64,000 nt of DNA from Limnohabitans sp. (GTDB lineage: Bacteria > Pseudomonadota > Gammaproteobacteria > Burkholderiales > Burkholderiaceae_C), in NCBI RefSeq assembly GCF_030158565.1, contig NZ_JAOASQ010000063.1, positions 1 to 64,000 on the forward strand. Reading direction: 5' to 3'. Of the stretch, positions 9,614-17,723 are shown one piece after another; the first letter of the stretch is position 1, and every line of letters starts with the position of its first letter. The position numbers and the translations under genes were made by a program. Below the pieces are notes generated by a model, which saw only the letters and a list, made by a program, of their open reading frames with translations, made no database searches and was not told where the DNA came from.

Positions 9614-10141
9614 ATGATGAAAAAAAGTGTCTGGGTTGGTTTGTTGATGGTGGCTTTGTTGTCTGGTTGCGCTTCGGGCGTGAAACTTGACGATGTGCCT
9701 GTGGAAGACAAGAGCGCGACCTCTTCGGGTGCCAACAGCCAAGGCATTGGTTCTGGGCAAAACGGCGTTGCCGGCGTGTTGACCGATAAGTCCGGAGCGG
9801 GTGTTGGACCTGCCGGTGTGGGGACCGTGGTGTATTTCGATTACGACAGCTACGTCGTGCGTGCGGAAGCCCGTCCATTGATCGAAACCCATGCCCGTTT
9901 CTTGAAAGCCAACCAGCAGCGCAAAGCTTCGCTGGAAGGTCACACCGATGAACGCGGTGGCCGAGAGTACAACTTGGCCCTGGGTCAAAAGCGTGCCGAA
10001 GCCGTGCGACAAGCCATGACATTGTTGGGCGTGTCTGACAGCCAAGTTGAGGCTGTCAGCTATGGCAAGGAAAAGCCTGCGGCCATGGGTTCGTCCGAAA
10101 CGGACTTGGCCAAGAACCGCCGCGTTGAAATCCGCTACTGA
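9614..10141 (+). CDS. pal: Peptidoglycan-associated lipoprotein Pal
   Basis: Pal anchors the outer membrane to peptidoglycan and partners TolB. The N terminus MMKKSVWVGLLMVALLSGC is a lipoprotein signal with lipobox LSGC (acylated Cys19). The C-terminal OmpA-like domain holds YFDYDSY, GHTDERGGREYNLALGQKRA (peptidoglycan-binding NxxLSxxRA-type helix) and the terminal KNRRVEIRY. The tandem TTG-ATG-ATG at 9611-9619 leaves a 1-2 residue uncertainty in the start. GAGG upstream serves as ribosome site. It sits 32 bases after tolB. Confidence 0.97.
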   Translation: MMKKSVWVGLLMVALLSGCASGVKLDDVPVEDKSATSSGANSQGIGSGQNGVAGVLTDKSGAGVGPAGVGTVVYFDYDSYVVRAEARPLIETHARFLKANQQRKASLEGHTDERGGREYNLALGQKRAEAVRQAMTLLGVSDSQVEAVSYGKEKPAAMGSSETDLAKNRRVEIRY

Positions 10142-10152
10142 TCGTCAAGACC

Positions 10153-10911
10153 ATGCGCCTGAATTTTCGCTTTTCATTGAACCAGCTTGCACTGGCCTTG
10201 GCATTGAGTGCCTTGACCGGGTTGGCTCAAGCGGCCTTGTTTGACGACGATGAGGCGCGCCGTGCCATTTTGGATTTGCGCCAGCGTTTGGAGCAATCGA
10301 ACAAGAACTTCGCCGAGGAAAACGCGCAGTTGCGGCGCTCCTTGCTCGACTTGCAGTCGCAAATCGAAAGCCTTCGTGGCGATCTGTCCCAAAGCCGTGG
10401 CGCCCATGAAAACCTGGCGCGTGATGTGTCAGATATTCAGCAGCGTCAAAAAGATGTGGCGGCCGGTGTCGATGAGCGTCTGCGCAAATTTGAGCCTGTC
10501 AAAGTGTCTGTGGATGGGCGAGAGTTTCTGGTGGAACCCGCTGAAAAACGAGACTATGAAGGCGCCATGGATATTTTCCGCAAGGGCGATTTCGTGGCGG
10601 CTCAAACGGCTTTGGTGCAGTTCTTGCAGCGCAATGGCAAAAGCGGTTATGCCCCTTCGGCCTTGTTCTGGTTGGGCAATGCGCAGTACGCCAACAAGTC
10701 CTACAAGGACGCGATGGCCAATTTCCAGCAATTGCTGAATGTGGCGCCAGGTCATGCCCGCGCACCCGAGGCGATGCTGGCGATTTCCAATGTGCAACTC
10801 GAACTCAAAGATCTCAAAGCAGCGCGCAAGACGCTGGATGACTTGGTCAAGGCCTTTCCTGCATCTGAAGCCGCCAACACGGCGCGTGATCGACTGACGC
10901 GATTGCGTTAA
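10153..10911 (+). CDS. cpoB: Cell division coordinator CpoB (YbgF family)
   Basis: CpoB couples PBP1b peptidoglycan synthesis with Tol-driven outer-membrane constriction. The 252-residue precursor has a signal peptide cleaved after AQA at about residue 27, a coiled-coil segment (about 30-100) matching the trimerisation helix, then TPR repeats in the C-terminal half (GKSGYAPSALFWLGNAQYA, a typical TPR motif). It starts 11 bases after pal, completing tolB-pal-cpoB. A perfect terminator hairpin follows at 10949-10982, overlapping the next gene's start. Confidence 0.93.
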   Translation: MRLNFRFSLNQLALALALSALTGLAQAALFDDDEARRAILDLRQRLEQSNKNFAEENAQLRRSLLDLQSQIESLRGDLSQSRGAHENLARDVSDIQQRQKDVAAGVDERLRKFEPVKVSVDGREFLVEPAEKRDYEGAMDIFRKGDFVAAQTALVQFLQRNGKSGYAPSALFWLGNAQYANKSYKDAMANFQQLLNVAPGHARAPEAMLAISNVQLELKDLKAARKTLDDLVKAFPASEAANTARDRLTRLR

Positions 10912-10928
10912 GGCATGAGGCGTTTGTG

Positions 10929-12041
10929 ATGTCATTGTTGCCATTGCAGGCCCAAAACCTGGAGGTTTTGGGCCTTTGTTTTGGAGTCGCATTTTTGTGG
11001 GGTGTGCTTTTGCAGCGCAGCCACTTTTGCACCATGGGCGCCATCAGCGATGTGGTGATGATGGGTGACAGCACGCGCCTTCGCCAATGGGTGCTCGCTG
11101 TGGCCATCGCTGTTCTCGGCTTTGGCTGCATGGCATGGTTGGGCATGATCAGTCCCTTCAATACCATTTATGGCACACGTGCACTCAATTGGCTGACCCT
11201 TTCTTTGGGCGGTCTGATGTTTGGTGTCGGCATGGTGTTGGCGTCGGGCTGTACCACCAAAAACATCACTCGCCTGGCGGGCGGTAATTTGAAATCGCTG
11301 GTCGTTCTCATGAGCATGGGCATCTTTGCCTTGGCCACCATGCGTGGTCTGCCGGCTGTCTGGCGTGTGCAAGTGCTGGACGCCTTTACTTTGCCGCTGT
11401 CAGCGCCTTTTGTGGGACAGTGGCTCAGTGCTTTGACCGGATGGTCTTTGCCCAAAGGCATGGGCGTCATGTCCGTGCTGTCATCGGCTGTGTTGATGGT
11501 CTGGGTTTTCAAGGATCGGGCTTTTCGTGCCGCCAGCGCGTACGGGCCGGGTTTGTTGAGTGGGGCAGTGGTTTGGGCTGTTTGGTGGATCAGCGGTGTC
11601 CATGGCTTCGTGCCTGAGCATCCCGAGACCTTGGAGGCGGTGTTCTTGACCACCGCAAGTGGCCGCATGGAGTCCATGAGCTTCACGGCTCCGGTGGCCT
11701 ATACCCTGGATGCCTTCATGTATTTCAGCGATGGCAGCAAACGTGTGAATCTGGGCATGGCCCTAGCATTGGGCCTCCTACTGGGCGCTTGGGTCAGCAC
11801 CGTTCAGCAAGGCGCGTTCCGATGGGAAGGCTTCACCCGCATGGACGATTTGGCCAGGCATGTGCTGGGTGGGGCCTTGATGGGCATGGGCGCTGTGATG
11901 GCCATGGGCTGCAGCATTGGTCAGGGCTTGTCGGGACTGTCTACCCTGAGTGTCGGCAGCTTGTGCGCGGTGTTGAGCATTGTCTTGGGTGCCGTGTTGA
12001 CTTTGCAGTGGCAGCTTCGCCGAGCGGAGTCACAGGCATGA
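10929..12041 (+). CDS. YeeE/YedE family thiosulfate-type transporter
   Basis: This polytopic inner-membrane protein (370 residues, about nine or ten hydrophobic segments) has two diverged halves that each carry a conserved cysteine motif: SHFCTMGAISD near residue 34, GSGCTTKN-like ASGCTTKNITRLAGGN near 103, and MAMGCSIGQGLSG near 322. Members of this family include TsuA, which imports thiosulfate through cysteine relays. Thiosulfate or a related sulfur compound is the probable cargo, but no TusA/TsuB-like partner is adjacent. ATG 10929 (or GTG 10926) puts a strong terminator hairpin inside the first 16 codons. The stop overlaps tcdA (ATGA). Confidence 0.87.
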   Translation: MSLLPLQAQNLEVLGLCFGVAFLWGVLLQRSHFCTMGAISDVVMMGDSTRLRQWVLAVAIAVLGFGCMAWLGMISPFNTIYGTRALNWLTLSLGGLMFGVGMVLASGCTTKNITRLAGGNLKSLVVLMSMGIFALATMRGLPAVWRVQVLDAFTLPLSAPFVGQWLSALTGWSLPKGMGVMSVLSSAVLMVWVFKDRAFRAASAYGPGLLSGAVVWAVWWISGVHGFVPEHPETLEAVFLTTASGRMESMSFTAPVAYTLDAFMYFSDGSKRVNLGMALALGLLLGAWVSTVQQGAFRWEGFTRMDDLARHVLGGALMGMGAVMAMGCSIGQGLSGLSTLSVGSLCAVLSIVLGAVLTLQWQLRRAESQA

Positions 12042-12817
12042 ACGAATGGAACGATGAAGAGCAACGCCGCTTTGGCGGCTTGCAGCGCCTGTATGGCATG
12101 GATGGAGCCCAGCGCATCCGCCAGGCGCATGTGGTGGTGGTGGGCATAGGCGGTGTTGGCTCATGGGCCGCAGAGGCGCTGGCCCGCAGTGGGGTTGCTC
12201 GCTTGACGCTGGTGGACATGGACCACATTGCCGAATCGAACATCAACCGGCAAATCCATGCCCTGACGTCCACGGCAGGCCAAGCCAAGGTTGAGGCCAT
12301 GCGTGAGCGCATCGCCTTGATCCATCCGCAGTGTCAGGTCGATGCGGTCGATGACTTTGTGTCGCCCGACAACTGGCCTGCTTTGTTGCCGGCCACGCCC
12401 GATGCCGTGATCGATGCTTGCGATCAGGTCAAGGCCAAAGTGGCCATGGCCGATTGGGCCTTGCGCCACAAAGTGGGTTTCATCACGGTGGGCGCTGCGG
12501 GCGGCAAACGACTGGCCCACAAAGTGGATGTGGACGACTTGTCCCGCATCACGCACGATCCCTTGCTGGCCCAAGTGCGTTACCGTTTGCGCAAGCACCA
12601 TGGCGCCCCCAAAGGTGACAAGCGCATGGGCGTGCAAGGTGTGTTCAGCCGCGAGTCGGTCGCGCCGCCAGATGCCTCATGTGCCATCGAAGGCGATGGC
12701 TCGCTCAATTGCCACGGCTACGGATCGGTGGTCAGCGTGACGGCGACCTTTGGCATGTGTGCGGCTTCAGAAATTTTGAATTTTTTGGCCGCTGGCTCTC
12801 AGAAGACCAAAAAATAA
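12038..12817 (+). CDS. tcdA: tRNA threonylcarbamoyladenosine dehydratase
   Basis: TcdA (CsdL) is an E1-like enzyme that cyclises N6-threonylcarbamoyladenosine at position 37 of ANN-decoding tRNAs to its hydantoin form using ATP. The protein (259 residues) begins RFGGLQRLYG, has the Rossmann nucleotide loop GIGGVGSWAAEALARSG near residue 34, and the ThiF-type metal and acidic residues (DACDQVKAK). The start is set by the ATGA overlap with the upstream transporter; the open frame extends further left but is shadow sequence. tRNA-Lys(UUU), itself a likely ct6A substrate, lies just downstream. Confidence 0.93.
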   Translation: MNEWNDEEQRRFGGLQRLYGMDGAQRIRQAHVVVVGIGGVGSWAAEALARSGVARLTLVDMDHIAESNINRQIHALTSTAGQAKVEAMRERIALIHPQCQVDAVDDFVSPDNWPALLPATPDAVIDACDQVKAKVAMADWALRHKVGFITVGAAGGKRLAHKVDVDDLSRITHDPLLAQVRYRLRKHHGAPKGDKRMGVQGVFSRESVAPPDASCAIEGDGSLNCHGYGSVVSVTATFGMCAASEILNFLAAGSQKTKK

Positions 12818-12820
12818 GGC

Positions 12821-12826
12821 TATAAT
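12821..12826 (+). promoter_or_regulatory. Probable -10 box for tRNA-Lys
   Basis: A perfect TATAAT lies 36 bases before the mature tRNA, just after the tcdA stop. Transcription would begin near 12833, giving a leader of about 29 bases. No good -35 hexamer is visible at 16-18 bases upstream, so the call rests on the -10 and position. Confidence 0.55.
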
Positions 12827-12833
12827 CTAAGTC

Positions 12834-12860
12834 TTGCTGCAGTGCACCGCAATGCAGCAA
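12834..12860 (+). other. Leader hairpin directly upstream of tRNA-Lys
   Basis: TTGCTGCA (12834-12841) and TGCAGCAA (12853-12860) form an 8-bp perfect inverted repeat that ends one base before the mature tRNA 5' end. It would fold in the 5' leader of the precursor, next to the RNase P cleavage site. Confidence 0.5.
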
Positions 12861-12861
12861 A

Positions 12862-12937
12862 GGGACCATAGCTCAGTTGGTAGAGCAGCGGACTTTTAAT
12901 CCGTTTGTCGTGGGTTCGACCCCCGCTGGTCCCACCA
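12862..12937 (+). tRNA. tRNA-Lys (anticodon UUU)
   Basis: A 76-base cloverleaf with CCA encoded. The acceptor stem pairs GGGACCA with TGGTCCC. The D arm is GCTCAGTTGGTAGAGC, the anticodon loop CTTTTAA gives UUU, and the T arm contains GGTTCGA. The discriminator is A. Confidence 0.97.
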
Positions 12938-12942
12938 ATCCG

Positions 12943-12978
12943 AAAAGCACTTTGTATGAAAATACAAAGTGCTTTTTT
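12943..12978 (+). terminator. Intrinsic terminator of tRNA-Lys
   Basis: A near-perfect hairpin has stem AAGCACTTTGTAT / ATACAAAGTGCTT, a GAAA loop and a run of T. It lies 6 bases after the tRNA, so the tRNA is probably transcribed on its own or at the end of the tcdA message. Confidence 0.92.
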
Positions 12979-13037
12979 CTTGGGTTTTTGCCATCATCCT
13001 GATGTGCCAACCCTTCATGCCCAACCGACAGCTGTCC

Positions 13038-13289
13038 ATGAGCGCTCAACAGAACATCCAGAATGAATTGAAAAAAATGGTGCTTTGCGAGCCTTGCTCG
13101 GGCATCCAGCGCAATTGGCGCCGTGCGCCCGGTCATGCCGAACTGGTGCAAGGCACCAACCGCAAAGAGCTGCGCGACAGCGGCACGGTCACCATCACCC
13201 GCTACCGCTGTGACCGCTGCGGCACCAGCTGGGAATATGAAAACAACAAGGCCGACCAGCATGCAGGCTGGTCTGTGGTCGGTGGCTGA
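13038..13289 (+). CDS. Small zinc-ribbon-like hypothetical protein
   Basis: An 83-residue protein of unknown function, starting at MSAQQNIQNEL (ATG 13038; the frame is open further left but across the tRNA terminator). It has two CxxC pairs, CEPCSG near residue 17 and YRCDRCGTSW near 60, about 40 residues apart, which could chelate one zinc as a ribbon. The middle is basic and polar with no signal peptide or membrane helix. A bidirectional terminator follows. It may bind nucleic acid or another protein, but nothing in the neighbourhood fixes a role. Confidence 0.75.
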   Translation: MSAQQNIQNELKKMVLCEPCSGIQRNWRRAPGHAELVQGTNRKELRDSGTVTITRYRCDRCGTSWEYENNKADQHAGWSVVGG

Positions 13290-13306
13290 TTTTTTGCACT
13301 GTCTAT

Positions 13307-13345
13307 AAAAAAACCGGGCGACCTGCAAGGGCGCCCGGTTTTTTT
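13307..13345. terminator. Bidirectional intrinsic terminator
   Basis: Stem CCGGGCG (13314-13320) / CGCCCGG (13332-13338) is flanked by seven A on the left and seven T on the right. It can terminate the zinc-ribbon gene on the plus strand and the ABC-F gene on the minus strand. Confidence 0.92.
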
Positions 13346-13362
13346 CATGGTGCTGTGCGTTT

Positions 13363-15378
13363 TTAAGCAGCCGCTTCAAGCAAGGCCGTCAACTCCAGCC
13401 AGCGCTCTTCCAGCGAGGCCACTTCATCGGTCAAAGCCTTCAGGCGGCGACCGGCTTCGGCGATTTCAGTGGGCGGCAGGGGTGTGCTCAGTTGCGCTTC
13501 GAGCGCGGTTTTTTCTTGCTCAATCACCCCCATGCGCTGCTCGTTTTGTTCCAGCTCTTTTTTGAGCGGACGGGTTTGTGCAGCCAATTGCTGGCGGCGT
13601 TGCGCATCGAGCTTGCGTTGCTCGGCAGTGCTGACAGCAGCTTGCGCAGCCGGGGCCGGTGCTGCGACCACGGGTGCTGCAACAGGAGCTGCCACGGCGA
13701 CTGCAGCGGGCACCGCCGAGGCGCTGCTGGCCGCGTCTCGGGCTGAATTTTTGGCTTCTTCGCGCAGGCGTTTGGACTCGTCCAGCAGGTAGCGCTGGTA
13801 GTCGTCCAGGTCGCCGTCAAAGGGCTCGACCTTGCCGCGGCCCACCATCCAGAACTCATCGCACACCGCACGCAGCAAGGCGCGGTCGTGGCTGACCAGC
13901 ATGACGGTGCCTTCAAACTCGTTGAGCGCCATCGACAGCGCTTCGCGAGTGGCCAAGTCCAGGTGGTTGGTCGGCTCGTCCAGCAGCAAGAGGTTGGGGC
14001 GCTGCCACACGATCATGGCCAGCACCAGGCGGGCTTTTTCGCCGCCGCTCATGGTGCCCACGGCCTGCTTGACCATGTCGCCACTGAAGTTGAAGGTGCC
14101 CAGGTAGTTGCGCAAATCCTGCTCGCGGCTGGGCTCGCCGCTGTTCGGCCCCAGCTCTTTGGCCAGGCGGATCATGTGCTCCAGCGGGTTGTCCTGCGGG
14201 TGCAGCACGTCCAGTTCCTGCTGGGCAAAGTAGCCGATGTTCAGGCCTTTGCCTTCGGTCAGCGTGCCCGCCAGCAGCGGCATGGTCCGGGCAATGGTCT
14301 TGACCAAGGTCGATTTGCCCTGGCCGTTGGCTCCCAAAATGCCGATGCGTTGCCCGGCCAGTACCGATTTGCTCACGCCTTGCAAGATGGCCTTGGGCTC
14401 TTCGTCGACGATGTAGCCAAAGCTGGCATCGCTGATGGCCAGCATCGGGTTGGGCAGGTTGTTGGGCTCCTTGAAGCCGAAGGTGAATTCGGCCTCGGCC
14501 AGCAAGGGAGCCACTTTTTCCATGCGCTCCAACGCCTTGACCCGGCTTTGCGCCTGCTTGGCCTTGCTGGCCTGGGCCTTGAAGCGGTTGATGAACTTTT
14601 GCAGGTGGGCGATCTTGTCTTGCTGCTTGGCAAACGAGGCCTGTTGCAGCTCCATTTGCTGCGCGCGCAAGATTTCAAAGCCGCTGTAGTTGCTGCCGTA
14701 GCGTGTGAGTTTGGCGTGGTCGATGTGCAAGGTGACGTTGGTCACCGCGTCCAGAAACTCGCGGTCGTGGCTGATCACGATCATGGTGCCCGCATAGCGC
14801 TGCAGCCAGGCTTCCAGCCAGACCAGAGCGTCCAAGTCCAAGTGGTTGGTGGGTTCGTCGAGCAACAAAATGTCCGACGGGCACATCAGCGCCCGGGCCA
14901 GTTGCAAGCGCATGCGCCAGCCGCCCGAAAAGCTGTTGACGGGGTTGTTCAGTTCGTCCACCCGAAAGCCCAGACCCAAAATCAGCGCCTCGGCTCGGGG
15001 CAGGGCGTCGTGGTCACCGGCATCGGCCAGATCGGTGTAGACGTGGGCCATCTCCATGCCGTCGCCACTGGCTTCAGCGGCCACCAAACGCTGGCGCAGC
15101 TCGGCCAGGCGCGTGTCGCCTTCCAGCACAAACTCACTGGCGGGCTGGTCGGTCTCGGGCATGTTTTGCGCCACTTGCGCCATGCGCCAGGCTTTGGGCA
15201 TCTCGAAGTCGCCGCCGTCTTCGTGCAGCGTGCCGTTGAACAGCGCAAACAAAGTGGATTTGCCCGCGCCATTGCGCCCGACCAAGCCGACCTTTTCTCC
15301 GGGGTTGAGGGTGACCGAAGTCTGGTCCAGCAACACTTTGGTGCCGCGGCGAAGGGTGACGTTTTTGAGGTTGATCAT
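13363..15378 (-). CDS. ABC-F family ATPase (YheS-like)
   Basis: ABC-F proteins are soluble twin-ATPase translation factors that act at the ribosomal E site. This 671-residue member has two ABC domains: Walker A GRNGAGKST near residue 36 with signature FSGGWRMRL, and Walker A GANGQGKST near 350 with MSGGEKARL. The interdomain linker carries basic and coiled-coil character (AQASKAKQAQSRVKALERM). A long Ala-rich charged C-terminal extension ends in a coiled coil. The N terminus MINLKNVTLRRGTKVLL resembles YheS more than EttA or Uup. The exact ribosomal role is inferred from family only. Confidence 0.92.
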   Translation of the reverse strand: MINLKNVTLRRGTKVLLDQTSVTLNPGEKVGLVGRNGAGKSTLFALFNGTLHEDGGDFEMPKAWRMAQVAQNMPETDQPASEFVLEGDTRLAELRQRLVAAEASGDGMEMAHVYTDLADAGDHDALPRAEALILGLGFRVDELNNPVNSFSGGWRMRLQLARALMCPSDILLLDEPTNHLDLDALVWLEAWLQRYAGTMIVISHDREFLDAVTNVTLHIDHAKLTRYGSNYSGFEILRAQQMELQQASFAKQQDKIAHLQKFINRFKAQASKAKQAQSRVKALERMEKVAPLLAEAEFTFGFKEPNNLPNPMLAISDASFGYIVDEEPKAILQGVSKSVLAGQRIGILGANGQGKSTLVKTIARTMPLLAGTLTEGKGLNIGYFAQQELDVLHPQDNPLEHMIRLAKELGPNSGEPSREQDLRNYLGTFNFSGDMVKQAVGTMSGGEKARLVLAMIVWQRPNLLLLDEPTNHLDLATREALSMALNEFEGTVMLVSHDRALLRAVCDEFWMVGRGKVEPFDGDLDDYQRYLLDESKRLREEAKNSARDAASSASAVPAAVAVAAPVAAPVVAAPAPAAQAAVSTAEQRKLDAQRRQQLAAQTRPLKKELEQNEQRMGVIEQEKTALEAQLSTPLPPTEIAEAGRRLKALTDEVASLEERWLELTALLEAAA

Positions 15379-15507
15379 GAAAAAGCAGTGGCCGGACAGA
15401 TTCCGGCAATGGGGGCAGAGTCAGCTTCAAGGCTGAGCTCAAAGGGCGTAAGCAGCCATTTTCGCCGATGTAGCGGTCGCTCAGATGGCCGGTTCAAAGT
15501 TTGACCG

Positions 15508-15525
15508 TCCCCGACTTCTCGGGGA
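15508..15525 (-). other. Small GC hairpin in prmB to ABC-F gap
   Basis: CCCCGA and TCGGGG form a 6-bp stem with a 4-6 base loop in the 153-base gap after prmB on the minus strand. No T run follows, so it is at best a weak or Rho-assisted stop. The rest of the gap shows nothing I can name. Confidence 0.3.
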
Positions 15526-15531
15526 GGGTAT

Positions 15532-16422
15532 TCAGGAGGCCATGGACAAAGCGAGCAGGGCTTCGCGGGTGGTCAACAAAACTTGATCGTCGCCTGCACT
15601 GGTGTCGAGCCAGGCCACTTCCAATTCGGGAAAAGCCGCCATGAAATGCGCCACCTCGTTGCCGATCTCCAGCACCAGGACTGCGTGCTCACTCATGCGT
15701 GCAGGCGCATCTTTGAACAGCTGGCGCACAAAGTCCATGCCGTCCGTGCCGCCAGCCAAGGCCAACTCGGGCTCGGTGCGGTACTCCGCGGGCAGCGCGT
15801 CCATGCCGGCTTGGCACACGTAAGGCGGGTTGCACAGGATCAAATCAAAGGGGCCGGGCAGGGCCGCAAGGCCATCGCTGTGCACCAGTTGCACGCGGTC
15901 TTGCAGACCGTGGCGCTCCACATTGATGGCGGCCACGGCCAGCGCATCATGAGAAATGTCGGCCCCGGTGACTTGCACCTCTGGCCAGGCCAGCGCCGCC
16001 AGCACAGCCAGGCTGCCGTTGCCGGTGCACAGGTCCAGCACGTGTTGGGTTTGCTCGCTCAGCCAGGCGTCGATGGTGCCGTCGGCCAGCACCTCGGCGA
16101 TCAGGCTGCGCGGCACGATGGCGCGCTCGTCGATGTAAAACGACACGCCTTGCAGCCAGGCTTCTTGCGTGAGGTAGGCGGCAGGCTTGCGGGTGGTGAT
16201 GCGTGTTTCGATCAGCGCAGCGCAGGCCGCTTGCTGCTCGGGCGTTACAACTTGATCGGCCACCTCGTCCAGATCGGTGTCCAGCGGTAGGCCCAAGCGC
16301 CAGAGCACCAGCCAGACGGCTTCGTCAAAAGCGTTCTGGGTGCCGTGACCAAAGGCCACTTGGGCTTGTGTCAGGCGCTCGGCCGATTGCTCGATCAGTG
16401 AGGACAGGTTCAAAACGCTCAT
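15532..16422 (-). CDS. prmB: 50S ribosomal protein L3 N5-glutamine methyltransferase
   Basis: PrmB methylates a glutamine in ribosomal protein uL3. The 296-residue protein has an N-terminal helical substrate-recognition part and a Rossmann methyltransferase domain: [14 protein letters not shown] (SAM-binding motif I) near residue 128 and the catalytic CNPPYV (NPPY) near 196. The length and N-terminal [16 protein letters not shown] region fit PrmB better than PrmC, which acts on release factors. The start overlaps the dapE stop (ATGA). Confidence 0.9.
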   Translation of the reverse strand: MSVLNLSSLIEQSAERLTQAQVAFGHGTQNAFDEAVWLVLWRLGLPLDTDLDEVADQVVTPEQQAACAALIETRITTRKPAAYLTQEAWLQGVSFYIDERAIVPRSLIAEVLADGTIDAWLSEQTQHVLDLCTGNGSLAVLAALAWPEVQVTGADISHDALAVAAINVERHGLQDRVQLVHSDGLAALPGPFDLILCNPPYVCQAGMDALPAEYRTEPELALAGGTDGMDFVRQLFKDAPARMSEHAVLVLEIGNEVAHFMAAFPELEVAWLDTSAGDDQVLLTTREALLALSMAS

Positions 16423-17597
16423 GCAGACAAGTCCAGGTTGAGTTGTTCCAGCGTTCGGCGGTAGATGGCTTTGAGTGGCGCAATGTCACTCAGCGCCACA
16501 TGCTCGTTGACCTTGTGGATGGTCGCGTTGGGTGGGCCGAATTCGATGACCTGCGGGCAAATCTGGGCGATGAAGCGGCCGTCGCTGGTGCCGCCGGTGG
16601 TGGACAGCTCGGTGGTGAGGCCCGTTTCGTCGGCAATCGCTTTTTGCACAGCGGCCACCAAAGTGCCGGGTATGGTCAAAAACGGCAGGCCGCCAATCGT
16701 CCAGTTCAGCTCGTATTTCAAACCATGTTGGTCCAACACGGCCGTGAGGCGTTGCTGCAGGCTTTCGGGCGTGGATTCGGTACAAAAGCGGAAGTTGAAA
16801 TCCACCACGCAGTCGCCGGGAATCACGTTGCTTGCGCCTGTGCCCGCGTGGATGTTGCTCACCTGCCAGCTGGTGGGTGGGAAGAAGGCATTGCCTTCGT
16901 CCCAGCGAATCGCCACCAAATCGGCCAGCGCGGGGGCCAGGCGGTGGATCGGGTTGTCGGCCAGGTGCGGGTAGGCGATGTGGCCCTGCACGCCTTTGAC
17001 GGTGAGCTTGCCGCTCATGGTGCCGCGCCGGCCGTTTTTGATCATGTCGCCGGTTTGCTGCACCGAGGTGGGCTCGCCCACGATGCAAAACTGTGGCGCG
17101 TCGCCACGGGCTTTGAGCTTTTCACACACCACCACCGTGCCGTCAACGGCCGGGCCTTCTTCGTCACTGGTCAGCAAAAAGGCGATGCCTAGCTTCGGGT
17201 TGGGGTTAGCAGCCAGAAACTCTTGCACGGCCACCACCATGGCGGCCAGCGAGGTCTTCATGTCGCTCGCGCCCCGGCCAAACAACTTGCCGTCGCGGTG
17301 GGTGGGGGTGAAAGGGTCGGTGTCCCATTGGGTCAATGGCCCGGTGGGCACCACGTCGGTGTGGCCGGCAAAAGCCAGGGTCTGGTCCGAAGTGCCTGCG
17401 CGCTTGGCCCACAAGTTGCGAACGCGGAAGGTGTCGGGGCCAGAGTCCATGAACTCGCAAACAAAGCCCAGCGGTTTCAGGGCGTCGGCGATCAGGTCCA
17501 GGCAGCCCGCATCCTCAGGCGTGACCGAGGGTTTGGAGATCAGCTGCTCGGCCAGGCGCAGGGTGTCGTGACAAACGGAGGGGCGGGTGGTGGTCAT
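16419..17597 (-). CDS. dapE: Succinyl-diaminopimelate desuccinylase
   Basis: DapE removes succinate from N-succinyl-LL-diaminopimelate in lysine and peptidoglycan precursor synthesis. It is a dizinc M20-type hydrolase of 392 residues. Metal and catalytic residues are in [11 protein letters not shown] (His and Asp near 77-80), RGASDMK, and [12 protein letters not shown] (catalytic Glu pair). [21 protein letters not shown] marks the dimerisation domain. It follows dapC on the same strand with a 96-base gap occupied by the inverted repeats, and overlaps prmB. Confidence 0.96.
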   Translation of the reverse strand: MTTTRPSVCHDTLRLAEQLISKPSVTPEDAGCLDLIADALKPLGFVCEFMDSGPDTFRVRNLWAKRAGTSDQTLAFAGHTDVVPTGPLTQWDTDPFTPTHRDGKLFGRGASDMKTSLAAMVVAVQEFLAANPNPKLGIAFLLTSDEEGPAVDGTVVVCEKLKARGDAPQFCIVGEPTSVQQTGDMIKNGRRGTMSGKLTVKGVQGHIAYPHLADNPIHRLAPALADLVAIRWDEGNAFFPPTSWQVSNIHAGTGASNVIPGDCVVDFNFRFCTESTPESLQQRLTAVLDQHGLKYELNWTIGGLPFLTIPGTLVAAVQKAIADETGLTTELSTTGGTSDGRFIAQICPQVIEFGPPNATIHKVNEHVALSDIAPLKAIYRRTLEQLNLDLSA

Positions 17598-17615
17598 CGT
17601 TTGGGGTCTCTCAAG

Positions 17616-17647
17616 AAGATGGATGCCGGGTCAAGCCCGGCATGACA
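17616..17647 (+). repeat. REP-like palindromic repeat, copy 1
   Basis: A 32-base element with an internal perfect 8-bp inverted repeat (ATGCCGGG, loop TCAAG, CCCGGCAT) and flanks AAGATGG and TGACA. A second copy lies 44 bases away in inverted orientation. The two copies differ at four positions, which are compensatory within the stem. Confidence 0.85.
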
Positions 17648-17691
17648 ACACGTGATAAGCAGGGCTTTGCACAAAACAAGCACAGTGGAAC

Positions 17692-17723
17692 TGTCACCCC
17701 GGGCTTGACCCGGGGTCCATCTT
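17692..17723 (-). repeat. REP-like palindromic repeat, copy 2 (inverted; forms dapC 3' end)
   Basis: This is the inverted counterpart of copy 1, with stem CCCCGGG / CCCGGGG around TCAA. It spans the last nine sense codons and the TGA stop of dapC. The two copies together could fold into a long hairpin between dapC and dapE, as paired REP/BIME-type elements do. Confidence 0.85.

Noticed and set aside
13888-15504. A 538-codon open frame antisense to the ABC-F gene
   Set aside because: Same composition artefact; no start signal or domain, and the ABC-F frame on the minus strand has both ATPase sites.
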